DNA from: Paenochrobactrum gallinarii
GTDB lineage: Bacteria > Pseudomonadota > Alphaproteobacteria > Rhizobiales > Rhizobiaceae
DNA: 64,000 nt
Reading direction: 5' to 3'
Assembly: GCF_014205685.1 (NCBI RefSeq)
Contig: NZ_JACIIU010000012.1
Location: forward strand, 1-64,000
In this document: piece by piece, positions 40,383 through 48,840 of the stretch
How positions within the stretch are numbered: position 1 is the first letter of the stretch
How the letters are laid out: each line of letters starts with the position of its first letter
Notes under the pieces: generated by a model
Databases searched by the model: none
Told to the model about the DNA's origin: nothing
The model's input: only the letters and a program-made list of their open reading frames with translations
Program-made: the position numbers and the translations under genes

Positions 40383-41201
40383 TTAATCTTTAATGACAGA
40401 AATATCCGGAGCGTCGACAGCTTTCATGCCAACGACATGATAGCCCGAATCTGCGTGATGGACTTCGCCGGTCACCGAACGGGAAAGATCTGACAAGAAG
40501 TACAGACCGACATCACCCACTTCATCAATGGTCACGGTACGACGCAGTGGTGCGTTATACTCGTTCCACTTCAGAATGTAGCGGAAATCACCAATGCCGG
40601 AAGCAGCAAGCGTCTTAATCGGACCTGCGGAAATCGCATTAACACGAATGTTCTGCGGGCCTAAATCCACTGCCAGATATTTAACGCTGGCTTCAAGAGC
40701 AGCCTTTGCCACGCCCATAACATTGTAGTTAGGCATAACTTTTTCTGCACCATAGTAGGTCAGCGTCAAGATGGAGCCGCCGTCCTTCATCAGTTTTTCT
40801 GCACGACGCGAAATCGCTGTCAGCGAATAAACTGAAATCAACATGGTGTTGTTGAAGTTGGCTTCTGACGTGTCGACATAACGACCTGTCAGCTCATCCT
40901 TATCAGAGAAGCCGATAGCATGCACGACGAAGTCAAGCTTGCCCCACTTCTGTTCCAATGTTTCAAAAATTGCATCAATGCTGGCACCATCAGCAACATC
41001 ACAATCGCCGCAAACAAATGCGCCCAATTCTGCTGCCAGTGGTTCTACGCGCTTCTTAAGAGCATCACCATGATAGGTGAAAGCCAGTTCAGCCCCCGCC
41101 TCATGAGCAGCTTTTGCTATACCCCAGGCGATTGACCGATTATTGGCTACGCCCAAAATCAATCCGCGTTTGCCTTGCAACAACCCAGACTTTGCGGTCA
41201 T
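40383..41201 (-). CDS. fabI: Enoyl-[acyl-carrier-protein] reductase (NADH) FabI
   Basis: Last reductive step of each fatty acid elongation cycle, a divergent short-chain dehydrogenase. The 272-residue product has the nucleotide loop LGVANNRSIAWGIA (about 16-29), FVVHAIGFSDKDEL (about 91-104), and the catalytic pair Tyr159-x6-Lys166 in YNVMGVAK. ATG 41201 has GAGGA 7 bases upstream; the open frame to 41312 lacks a good site. It is followed closely by the phosphatase gene and preceded by a 284-base gap with tandem hairpins. Confidence 0.96.
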   Translation of the reverse strand: MTAKSGLLQGKRGLILGVANNRSIAWGIAKAAHEAGAELAFTYHGDALKKRVEPLAAELGAFVCGDCDVADGASIDAIFETLEQKWGKLDFVVHAIGFSDKDELTGRYVDTSEANFNNTMLISVYSLTAISRRAEKLMKDGGSILTLTYYGAEKVMPNYNVMGVAKAALEASVKYLAVDLGPQNIRVNAISAGPIKTLAASGIGDFRYILKWNEYNAPLRRTVTIDEVGDVGLYFLSDLSRSVTGEVHHADSGYHVVGMKAVDAPDISVIKD

Positions 41202-41292
41202 ACACCGGTCCTCATCGAAATTTTTCACTACTTGCCCTATTGCACAGCTAGGCTCAAGGTTCAAGCAATGTGAGTGAAATGACATGAAAAAA

Positions 41293-41332
41293 CAAATCCT
41301 CACGATCATCATTGCTGGTGATGATGAGGATT
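41293..41332 (-). terminator. Second of two tandem hairpins between DnaJ-like gene and fabI
   Basis: On the minus strand AATCCTCATCATCACC pairs with the right arm around ATGATGATCGTGAGGATT and is followed by TTTGTTTTTT, a terminator. The 8-codon frame MNPHHHQQ (41335-41309) lies inside the hairpin. Confidence 0.65.
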
Positions 41333-41350
41333 CATTCCTATGAAATCCTT

Positions 41351-41384
41351 AAAAAATGCCGGTTCAAAGCGGAACCGGCATTTT
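41351..41384 (-). terminator. First of two tandem hairpins after the DnaJ-like gene
   Basis: AAAATGCCGGTTCCGC and its partner form a stem of about 13 bp (AAAATGCCGGTTC / GAACCGGCATTTT) with a 5-base loop, followed on the minus strand by TTAAGG after a T-run. It ends transcription from the DnaJ-like gene 100 bases upstream, or of a short RNA in between. Confidence 0.75.
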
Positions 41385-41485
41385 CCAAGGCACTATGATT
41401 TAGTTGAGTAACGTAATAAAACCATTCACTTTATAAATTCAAGCACAAGTTTGCGTGAATACTGCATGATTATTGCCTGATTTTA

Positions 41486-42382
41486 TTACGAGGCATCTGC
41501 TTTCTCAAAAAATGTTTTCAATGCTTCATCGCCGTTTTCTGGCAGCATCAAACGAATATGTACAAACAAGTCAGCATGTCCACCTGTTTTGACCGGTAAA
41601 CCTTTGCCTTTCAAACGCAGTACTTTGTCAGAGCTTGACCATGCCGGAATTTTAACCGCGAGACGTCCGGTCAGTGTTTCCACTTCCGCACGACCGCCAA
41701 GCACTGCCTCTTTAATGCTGACCGGTAGATCCAGATGCAAATCACGACCCTTCACTTCAAAACGCGGATGCGTCTTGAATTTGACCGTCACCATCGCATC
41801 ACCGGCGACACCACCCATGGGTTGCTCGCCCTGCCCTTTCAGGCGGATCACCTGTCCGTCTTCCACAAAGGCCGGTAACTTAATCGCCAGATTTTTGCCG
41901 TTCGGGAAAACAGCTTCAACCTTTTCGGCGCCCATCACCTGCTCAAGGCTCACAAAAATCGTGGCCGCAAGATCAGCCCCCTTGGCTGGACGACTGGCGC
42001 GTTGGCGTGCGCCACCAAATCCGCCGCCAAAAATCTCGCTGAAAATATCTTCCGCACCGCCAAAGCCGCCTGCTTGTCGGAAGCCACCTTGCCCAGCGCC
42101 CTGACGAAAGCCTGCAAACGGGTCACCACCACCGCCTCCACCAAAACCTTGATAGGCAGGTTTGCCTTCAGCATCAATCTCGCCGCGGTCAAATTGCGCA
42201 CGGCGGTCTTTATCACCAATGATTTCATAAGCCTGATTGATCTCAGAAAATTTAGTCTGAGCCTGCGGATCATCTTTATTCTGATCCGGATGATATTTTT
42301 TCGCCAGCTTACGAAATGCAGATTTAATTTCTTCGGGCTTCGCAGATTTAGCGACGCCCAACACGCTATAGGGATCGCGCAT
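41486..42382 (-). CDS. DnaJ-class co-chaperone (CbpA-like)
   Basis: A protein of about 298 residues with an N-terminal J domain (about 1-66; HPD in KKYHPDQNK), a Gly/Phe-rich linker (about 75-130) and a C-terminal substrate-binding domain ([21 protein letters not shown] to the end). There is no zinc finger, so it is type II like CbpA rather than DnaJ. It recruits DnaK. ATG 42382 has GAGAGG 6 bases upstream; the frame extends two codons further to a GTG. No dnaK is nearby. Confidence 0.93.
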   Translation of the reverse strand: MRDPYSVLGVAKSAKPEEIKSAFRKLAKKYHPDQNKDDPQAQTKFSEINQAYEIIGDKDRRAQFDRGEIDAEGKPAYQGFGGGGGGDPFAGFRQGAGQGGFRQAGGFGGAEDIFSEIFGGGFGGARQRASRPAKGADLAATIFVSLEQVMGAEKVEAVFPNGKNLAIKLPAFVEDGQVIRLKGQGEQPMGGVAGDAMVTVKFKTHPRFEVKGRDLHLDLPVSIKEAVLGGRAEVETLTGRLAVKIPAWSSSDKVLRLKGKGLPVKTGGHADLFVHIRLMLPENGDEALKTFFEKADAS

Positions 42383-42516
42383 ATACACCCTCTCTCACGA
42401 ATGATAGATAAAATAACATAGTTAAATCATATATGCGCATCATAGCCGCAAAGTTCCAGATTTATTCTCCGAAACGCGTAAAAAATGACAGGTTAAGTGC
42501 AAATAAAGCGCAATAA

Positions 42517-42963
42517 TTACAAAGGTGCGAAGGATTTCAGCACCCAATCGCCAGTTTTTCGCATGCAAGTTTCACCGCGATAGAGCGAAACACCGTTAAA
42601 TGCCTGTCGTGATGTTTCAAATTCACGGCACAGACCATCCGTTTTCTGCACCTCAGAAACCTGATTAATCACGCCCTGACTGCCTGTATCGGGATTTGCC
42701 CATGGCACCGGTTTCATGCCCCATGTGTTGAAATCAAGTCCCGACACCACATTGCGGATGGCATTGCGGTCGGAAAGCGTTTCATTGTCCGTATCCGGCT
42801 GTTGTGAAGGTGTAACTGAACCTGTTATGGATGATGCATCAGGAACAGCACTTTCGATACTGACACCACCCATCGCGCAACCTGTCACAAAAATCAGGCT
42901 GCACAAGGCCACCCAACGATAGCATTTGGGTGCGATCGAAGGTACGAAACTTGTCTTTAACAT
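42517..42963 (-). CDS. RT0821/Lpp0805-type surface lipoprotein
   Basis: A predicted lipoprotein of 148 residues: hydrophobic signal ([15 protein letters not shown]) with lipobox VTGC, then a Ser/Pro-rich linker and a C-terminal region with two cysteines ([10 protein letters not shown] and [13 protein letters not shown]). The pattern CREF...G..YRGxxCRxxGxW matches the RT0821/Lpp0805 (17-kDa antigen-like) family, of unknown role. It is divergent from pdxH across about 60 bases. Several ATGs are possible; 42963 keeps a normal signal length. Confidence 0.82.
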   Translation of the reverse strand: MLKTSFVPSIAPKCYRWVALCSLIFVTGCAMGGVSIESAVPDASSITGSVTPSQQPDTDNETLSDRNAIRNVVSGLDFNTWGMKPVPWANPDTGSQGVINQVSEVQKTDGLCREFETSRQAFNGVSLYRGETCMRKTGDWVLKSFAPL

Positions 42964-43023
42964 AAGGTGCGCATTACGGCTGACCAATGCGTTTCCTTTT
43001 TTTGGTGCGATAAAGGCGTGATT

Positions 43024-43644
43024 ATGAGCGATAGCAAGTTAACGAATGGTGACTTTACGCAAGCTTCCGAACCATTTCAACTGTTTGGTGAATGGTTGAA
43101 AGAAGCAGAAGCTTCTGAACCGAATGACCCGAATGCCGTAGCAGTTGCAACCGTCGACGAAAATGGCATGCCAAATGTACGCATGGTTTTGCTCAAAGAT
43201 TTCGATGAACGGGGCTTTGTTTTTTACACAAATTACGAAAGCCAAAAGGGTCGTGAAGTGCTTTTTGCCGAAAAAGCCGCCATGTGTTTCCACTGGAAAT
43301 CCCTGCGCCGTCAGGTGCGCGTCCGCGGACCGGTTGAAAAAGTAAGCGACGCTGAAGCCGATGAATATTATGCATCGCGCGCCCGCGGCAGCCGTATCGG
43401 CGCCTGGGCTTCCAAACAATCGCGCCCGCTGGAAAGCCGTTTCGCCTTAGAAAAAGCGGTTGCTGAATACACTACACGTTATGCAATCGGCTCAATTCCG
43501 CGCCCCGCATACTGGTCAGGCTTTAGAATCCGTCCGACATCCATTGAATTCTGGCATGATCGTGCATTCCGTCTGCATGACCGCGTGCAGTTTACGCGTC
43601 CTGACCCGGAATCAGATTGGCAATCTGCCCGTCTCTACCCGTAA
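43024..43644 (+). CDS. pdxH: Pyridoxine/pyridoxamine 5'-phosphate oxidase
   Basis: FMN enzyme making pyridoxal phosphate, the cofactor used for example by ThrC in this window. The 206-residue product has [23 protein letters not shown] (about 57-79, FMN-binding), [20 protein letters not shown] and the C-terminal PEFWxDRxxRLHDR-type block [14 protein letters not shown]. The frame is open to 42967, but ATG 43024 (MSDSKL) fits the family and has AAAGG upstream. It is convergent with ubiA; a shared hairpin separates them. Confidence 0.96.
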   Translation: MSDSKLTNGDFTQASEPFQLFGEWLKEAEASEPNDPNAVAVATVDENGMPNVRMVLLKDFDERGFVFYTNYESQKGREVLFAEKAAMCFHWKSLRRQVRVRGPVEKVSDAEADEYYASRARGSRIGAWASKQSRPLESRFALEKAVAEYTTRYAIGSIPRPAYWSGFRIRPTSIEFWHDRAFRLHDRVQFTRPDPESDWQSARLYP

Positions 43645-43654
43645 AACGCAAAAA

Positions 43655-43682
43655 ATTAAGCCGCTCAAATGAGCGGCTTAAT
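43655..43682. terminator. Bidirectional hairpin between pdxH and ubiA
   Basis: ATTAAGCCGCTCA / TGAGCGGCTTAAT is a 13-bp palindrome with a 2-base centre that includes the ubiA stop codon. An A-run precedes it, giving a T-run on the minus strand. Confidence 0.7.
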
Positions 43683-44681
43683 CACAAACCAAAGTGAGCC
43701 GAAAACAAGCCCTGCAAAAATCAAAAATCCGACAATGTGATTGGATTTAAACAAATGCAGGCACTGATCCGGATTATCAATATCCAGCACTCTGATCTGG
43801 CGGAACATATGCGCCGCTGCCGCAAGCAATCCGGCTAAAGCCGGCATCGGCACTTCGGCAACCGCAAAAGCTGCCGCAAAACAAATCAATGCACCGCCAT
43901 AAAGCACAAACAAAGCCTGTTTTGTGCGGCTGCCAAACAAACGCGCGGTTGAGCGTACGCCCACCAGCGCATCATCTTCCTTATCCTGATGAGCATAGAT
44001 GGTGTCATAGCCGATGACCCACATGATCGAGCCGATATAAAGCAGCACGGGTGCCAGTGCGAGGCTGCCACGATCAGCTGCCCAGCCCATCAGCGCGCCC
44101 CATGAGAAAGCAAGCCCCAGCACAAATTGCGGCCAGTTAGTGATGCGCTTCATAAACGGATAGGCTGCAACAATCGCCAGAGAGCCGACGCCCAACCAAA
44201 TAGAAAACCAGTTGAATTGCAAAACAACCAGCAAACCAACCAATGCTTGCAGAACCAGAAAAATCTTGGCTTGTTTGCGGGTTACCTGCCCTGACGGCAA
44301 AGGACGCGAACGGGTGCGATCAACTTGATCGTCTATATCCTGATCCACCAGATCATTATAGGTGCAGCCTGCACCGCGCATCGCAATTGCGCCAATAGTG
44401 AACAAAATAATGTGCCAGATGGAAGGCAGGACACTCCAAACGCTTTCAACGCTTGTTGCATCCACATTGGCAAGCCCTGCGCCGGCCACCAAAGCGGTTG
44501 ACCACAGACACGGCCAAAGCAACAACTGCCAGCCAATCGGGCGATCCCAACGTGCCAGCTGCGCATAAGGCCAAAGCGTTGGCGGAAGTATTTTATAAGC
44601 CCAGTGACCGGACGGCGCATCCTTAACGCGACCACGGACATCCCGTGATTGAATATGCTGATCTGCTTTTGATGACGCCAT
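43665..44681 (-). CDS. ubiA: 4-hydroxybenzoate polyprenyltransferase
   Basis: Integral membrane prenyltransferase of ubiquinone synthesis; its polyprenyl donor would come from the synthase at 56723-57745. The product of 338 residues has the first Asp-rich motif GCTYNDLVDQDIDDQVDRTRSRPL split over about residues 102-125, the second DTIYAHQDKEDD (about 230), and about eight hydrophobic helices. ATG 44681 (MASSKADQH) is chosen over the open frame to 44777. It is divergent from purD. Confidence 0.95.
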   Translation of the reverse strand: MASSKADQHIQSRDVRGRVKDAPSGHWAYKILPPTLWPYAQLARWDRPIGWQLLLWPCLWSTALVAGAGLANVDATSVESVWSVLPSIWHIILFTIGAIAMRGAGCTYNDLVDQDIDDQVDRTRSRPLPSGQVTRKQAKIFLVLQALVGLLVVLQFNWFSIWLGVGSLAIVAAYPFMKRITNWPQFVLGLAFSWGALMGWAADRGSLALAPVLLYIGSIMWVIGYDTIYAHQDKEDDALVGVRSTARLFGSRTKQALFVLYGGALICFAAAFAVAEVPMPALAGLLAAAAHMFRQIRVLDIDNPDQCLHLFKSNHIVGFLIFAGLVFGSLWFVIKPLI

Positions 44682-44839
44682 AATGCGATCTGTCCTGTTC
44701 AAAATTTTTAAACTTTTGCGGTTGAGCATACCAAAAGCATGAAAAATCTTTGCCTTTGGCCTTGCCCGTCTGCCCATTCGTCAATAGACAACCAGCAACA
44801 TACTCTCTTATTACTGATCAAGCGAAGATGGAGCAAGTT

Positions 44840-46120
44840 ATGAAAGTCCTGTTGATTGGTTCCGGCGGACGTGAACATGCCTTAGCATGGAAAATCTCAG
44901 CCTCACCACTGCTTGATAAACTCTATTGTGCACCGGGCAATCCCGGTATTGCTGACCATGCTGAACTGGTTAGCCTCAATGTAGAAGACCACGATGCGGT
45001 GGTTGCATTTGCCAAAGAAAAAACAATCGACCTCGTCGTTATTGGCCCTGAAGCACCGCTTGTTGATGGTTTGAGCGATTCTTTACGCAAAAACGGCATC
45101 CGCGTGTTTGGCCCTTCACAAGGTGCAGCACAGCTTGAAGGCTCCAAAGGCTTTACCAAAGACCTTTGCGCCCGTTTCAACATTCCAACTGGTGCTTATG
45201 GCCGCTTCAACAATGCGCCCAAAGCTAAAGCCTATATCCGCCAGCAAGGCGCACCAATCGTGGTGAAAGCTGACGGCCTTGCCGCTGGCAAGGGCGTGGT
45301 TGTTGCAATGGAGCTGGAAGATGCGCTTGAAGCAGTTGATGCCTGCTTTGAAGGGGCTTTTGGGCAGGCTGGCGCAGAAGTTGTCGTGGAAGCCTATCTT
45401 GATGGTGAAGAAGCAAGTTTCTTCTGCCTCTGCGATGGCAAAACCGCTATTCCTTTCGGCACCGCACAAGACCACAAGCGCGTGGGCGACGGCGACACGG
45501 GGCCGAATACCGGCGGTATGGGTGCTTATTCACCAGCGCCGGTGATGCCTGCCGAAATGGTTGAGCGCACCATGAAAGAGCTGATCGAACCAACCATGCG
45601 CGGCATGGCAGAGCTTGGTCATCCGTTTTCGGGCATTCTCTTTGCCGGTCTGATGATCACCAAAGACGGCCCGCAACTGATTGAATATAACACCCGCTTT
45701 GGCGACCCTGAATGTCAGGTACTGATGATGCGCCTGCAATCTGACCTCTTGGAACTTCTGACAGCTTCTGCTGACGGCAAACTTGATGAAGTCAGCCCGA
45801 CATTTTCAGATGAAACTGCACTGACAGTCGTCATGGCGGCCAAAGGCTATCCGGAAGCACCGCAAAAAGGCAGCGTGATCAAAGGCCTCGACGAAGCCGC
45901 CAAAACCGAAGATGTGAAAATCTTCCATGCAGGCACCGCGCTGAAAGACGGCAATCTTGTTGCCAATGGCGGTCGCGTTTTGAATGTGACAGCCACCGGC
46001 AGCTCAGTGAGCGAAGCCCAGACCAAGGTTTATGAAGCGATCGAAAAGATCGACTGGCCAAATGGTTTCTGCCGCCGCGACATCGGCTGGCGCGCCATTA
46101 TCCGCGAGCAAGAGCAATAA
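44840..46120 (+). CDS. purD: Phosphoribosylamine-glycine ligase (GAR synthetase)
   Basis: ATP-grasp enzyme of purine synthesis joining glycine to phosphoribosylamine. The 426-residue product starts [17 protein letters not shown], and shows the ATP-grasp core ([18 protein letters not shown], about 136-153), [27 protein letters not shown] split across about 208-234, and [11 protein letters not shown], the GARS signature region. ATG 44840 has GGAG 6 bases upstream; the longer frame from 44750 is discounted. A hairpin terminator follows at once. Confidence 0.97.
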   Translation: MKVLLIGSGGREHALAWKISASPLLDKLYCAPGNPGIADHAELVSLNVEDHDAVVAFAKEKTIDLVVIGPEAPLVDGLSDSLRKNGIRVFGPSQGAAQLEGSKGFTKDLCARFNIPTGAYGRFNNAPKAKAYIRQQGAPIVVKADGLAAGKGVVVAMELEDALEAVDACFEGAFGQAGAEVVVEAYLDGEEASFFCLCDGKTAIPFGTAQDHKRVGDGDTGPNTGGMGAYSPAPVMPAEMVERTMKELIEPTMRGMAELGHPFSGILFAGLMITKDGPQLIEYNTRFGDPECQVLMMRLQSDLLELLTASADGKLDEVSPTFSDETALTVVMAAKGYPEAPQKGSVIKGLDEAAKTEDVKIFHAGTALKDGNLVANGGRVLNVTATGSSVSEAQTKVYEAIEKIDWPNGFCRRDIGWRAIIREQEQ

Positions 46121-46124
46121 GTTT

Positions 46125-46156
46125 AAAATCCCGCCCCGAAAAGGCGGGATTTTTAT
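46125..46156 (+). terminator. Intrinsic terminator after purD
   Basis: AAAATCCCGCC / GGCGGGATTTT with a 7-base loop and a following T-run, 5 bases after the purD stop. Confidence 0.88.
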
Positions 46157-46238
46157 ATCCCTCATAAGTAAAAACGCTCATTGACCCCTCTAAGCCCAGC
46201 CGATACTTCTATCACACGCATGACAGATGGAGGGCTTC

Positions 46239-48032
46239 ATGTATCGCGCACCCGTCACGGATATTTTGCACACATTGCTAAAAGTCACCGGCACAAAAAC
46301 CACCGGACTTGAGCAGGCATTGCAAGAAGAGCGCTTTGGCGACCTAAGCCAAGATCTGCTCAGTGCAATTCTGGATGAGGCAGCGCGCTTTACTGAAAAC
46401 CGCATTGTTCCACTGCGCCAATCAGGCGATCAGGAAGGCGCGACTTTACAAGAAGCACACGTCACCACTGCGAAAGGCTGGAAAGAGCTTTATCAGGATT
46501 GGGCAGCCGCCGGATGGAACAGCCTGACCGGATCACCGGACTATGACGGCCAAGGGCTGCCGGTGTCCCTCTCTGTTGCCGTCAATGAAATGTGGAATGC
46601 CGGATCACTTGGTTTTGCCATTGGCCCTATTCTCACCATTGGCGCTGTTGAAGCACTGGAACAACACGCAAGCCAAGCCATCAAAGACACCTATTTGCCC
46701 AAGCTGATTTCCGGTGAATGGATGGGCACCATGAACCTGACGGAGCCGCAAGCAGGCTCTGATCTTGGCGCTTTGCGCTGCCGTGCAGAGCGACATGATG
46801 ACGGCACCTATCGTATTTTCGGCCAGAAAATTTTTATCACCTATGGCGAACATGATCTGAGCGACAATATCATTCATCTGGTGCTTGCACGTCTGCCTGA
46901 TGCACCGGAAGGTAGCAGAGGCATATCACTGTTTCTGGTGCCGAAATTTTTAAGTAAACAAGATGGAAGCCTCGGCCAGCGCAATGATGTTTTTTGTGCC
47001 GGACTGGAACATAAACTCGGCATACATGCCTCCCCTACCTGCACAATGATTTTTGGTGATGGCAGCGGCGAAAGCAACGAAGCCGGCGCTGTCGGCTATC
47101 TGATCGGCGAAGAAAACCGCGGCCTTGCCTGCATGTTCACCATGATGAACAATGCCCGTTTGCTGGTCGGTATCCAAGGGGTCGGCGTTGCTGAAGCGGC
47201 CACCCAAAAAGCCATAGCTTACGCCAAAGAACGTATGCAGGGACGAAGCAGCGGCACGCCCTCATCCGCGCAGGCAGAAGCCATTATTGTTCATCCTGAT
47301 GTGCAACGCATGTTGCTCACTATGAAAGCGTTGACGCAGGCCGCCCGCTCAATTGCTTATAATTGCGCCTTTGCGCTCGATATGGCCAATATGGCCGAGC
47401 CGGATCAAAAGAGTTTTTGGGAAAATCGGGCCAGCCTTCTCACCCCGCTTGCCAAAGCTTTCTCCACCGATACAGGCGTGGACGTTGCATCCCTTGGTGT
47501 GCAGGTGCATGGCGGCATGGGCTATATAGAAGAAACGGGCGCTGCACAATTACTGCGTGATGCGCGCATCACACCGATTTATGAAGGCACTAACGGCATT
47601 CAGGCGATTGATCTTGTCACGCGCAAATTGCCATTAGAAGATGGTCAGCATATTCACGGGTTTATTACTGAACTTTCCCAAGAGGCAGATGCTGCCGCGC
47701 AAGCCAAACGACCTGAATTGCAACAATGCGGCATCGCACTCAGTAATGCGATCAATGATCTGAAACAAGCCACAAGCTATTTGCAGAAATGTCTGGCGGA
47801 TAAAAAAACAGATGATGCGCTGGCTGGTGCAACCGCTTATTTAAGACTTTTGTCACTGACAGCGGGAGCGGCCTATTTGCTGCGCTCAGCGTTAAGCGAA
47901 AGCCATGAAGCCCGCATTCATCTCAGCCAGTTTTTCAATGGTTATATCTTAGTAGAAACAATGGCGCTTAAACACAGCATCATTGGCGGCGCGCATATTT
48001 TGCAGGCCGCAAAAACAATTTTGAACGCTTAA
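46239..48032 (+). CDS. Long-form acyl-CoA dehydrogenase, DmdC-like
   Basis: A flavoprotein of 597 residues with the standard ACAD core (GEWMGTMNLTEPQAGSDLGALRC, about 155-178; RDARITPIYEGTNGIQAIDLV, about 440-460, carrying the catalytic Glu) plus extra N- and C-terminal helical segments. This long architecture is that of 3-methylmercaptopropionyl-CoA dehydrogenases (DmdC) and related unassigned acyl-CoA dehydrogenases. No dmdB, dmdD or DMSP gene is nearby, so the DMSP role is doubtful and the substrate unknown. ATG 46239 has GGAGG 5 bases upstream. Its stop shares TTAA with the next, convergent gene. Confidence 0.92.
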   Translation: MYRAPVTDILHTLLKVTGTKTTGLEQALQEERFGDLSQDLLSAILDEAARFTENRIVPLRQSGDQEGATLQEAHVTTAKGWKELYQDWAAAGWNSLTGSPDYDGQGLPVSLSVAVNEMWNAGSLGFAIGPILTIGAVEALEQHASQAIKDTYLPKLISGEWMGTMNLTEPQAGSDLGALRCRAERHDDGTYRIFGQKIFITYGEHDLSDNIIHLVLARLPDAPEGSRGISLFLVPKFLSKQDGSLGQRNDVFCAGLEHKLGIHASPTCTMIFGDGSGESNEAGAVGYLIGEENRGLACMFTMMNNARLLVGIQGVGVAEAATQKAIAYAKERMQGRSSGTPSSAQAEAIIVHPDVQRMLLTMKALTQAARSIAYNCAFALDMANMAEPDQKSFWENRASLLTPLAKAFSTDTGVDVASLGVQVHGGMGYIEETGAAQLLRDARITPIYEGTNGIQAIDLVTRKLPLEDGQHIHGFITELSQEADAAAQAKRPELQQCGIALSNAINDLKQATSYLQKCLADKKTDDALAGATAYLRLLSLTAGAAYLLRSALSESHEARIHLSQFFNGYILVETMALKHSIIGGAHILQAAKTILNA

Positions 48033-48580
48033 CGTGGCGAAATAACAGCTTTGCCACCGACCACCAGTCGCATGCCTAAACCGGATGTTTTGTGACGAGC
48101 CATAAAACGAGGGCGGCGGATATTCTTCTGCGTCCCCTGCTCGCTCACTGTCAGGCTTGCGCTTTCATCCAAGCAACGTGCAACGCCGTCTTGCTCAACC
48201 AGCATCATCGGCAGGTCAAAGGCGCTTGCCCATGCGCGCCAGTCATCAGCCACATCGGCCAGATCATGCGCCACCAGCAACGGCACCGACAATTGCGGAT
48301 CAGCATGCATCAGCTCAAGCGTTACGGTGATATGGCCATTTGCATCTTCCGCCGCACGTGCCGTCACACCAATAAATGCTGATGCAGGCACCGAAACAGA
48401 CATTGGCATACCGCTTGACGGCATAACGCGGCGAATAACAGCGCCACGCTCATTGAGGGTAAAAGTCACCAGCTCTTCGCGCTCGTGATTAGCATAGCTG
48501 ACCACTTGCGGAAAACGAAACGGGTTGAGCCGCAGCTCTCTGTTTGCCCATACCGGCTGTTGTTGTTCCTGTTTACGCAT
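48029..48580 (-). CDS. Conserved hypothetical protein (DUF6101-like)
   Basis: A 183-residue soluble protein with no signal peptide or membrane helix. The N-terminal half is beta-rich (LNPFRFPQVVSYANHEREELVTF, then GMPMSVSVPASAFIGVTAR), the second half has DDWRAWASAFDLPMMLVEQDG, and a basic tail RRPRFMARHKTSG. This is close to uncharacterised Rhizobiales proteins I recall as DUF6101; the family name is tentative and no function is known. It is convergent with, and overlaps, the acyl-CoA dehydrogenase gene by 4 bases. Confidence 0.75.
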   Translation of the reverse strand: MRKQEQQQPVWANRELRLNPFRFPQVVSYANHEREELVTFTLNERGAVIRRVMPSSGMPMSVSVPASAFIGVTARAAEDANGHITVTLELMHADPQLSVPLLVAHDLADVADDWRAWASAFDLPMMLVEQDGVARCLDESASLTVSEQGTQKNIRRPRFMARHKTSGLGMRLVVGGKAVISPR

Positions 48581-48743
48581 CTTACGCCCTGTTTGCCTGC
48601 GAACCTCTTTAGAGGCTTCACTTTGCGAGCCTTTTGCGGCTTCGTTGGAGGTAACAATAGGCGATGGTTATTACCGACGGCTTTAAGAAGTTAGGTTAAG
48701 AAATCCTGACCATTATTATTGGTTACCAGAACAAAAACGCCTG

Positions 48744-48807
48744 TAAGGTTTCGGAAACCTTATAAAGACAACAACGCGCAACTGTAGCAATCTTGCTACA
48801 GTTGTGC
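48744..48807. repeat. Two near-perfect palindromes in the gap before the FAD-oxidase gene end
   Basis: TAAGGTTTC-G-GAAACCTTA (48744-48762) and CAACTGTAGCAA-TC-TTGCTACAGTTG (48779-48804, flanked by GCG and TGC). The centres of 1-2 bases are too short for a natural RNA loop and there is no clean T-run, so they look like protein-binding sites or DNA-level elements. They lie 3' of the FAD oxidase and 5' of the DUF6101-like gene. Confidence 0.5.
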
Positions 48808-48840
48808 TTCAGGCAATCAAATATCCATTAACACATTGTT

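Noticed and set aside
41309-41335. MNPHHHQQ as a histidine attenuator leader peptide
   Set aside because: It lies inside a terminator stem whose CATCAT sequence explains the His codons, the AGGA is not correctly spaced, and the downstream gene is fabI.
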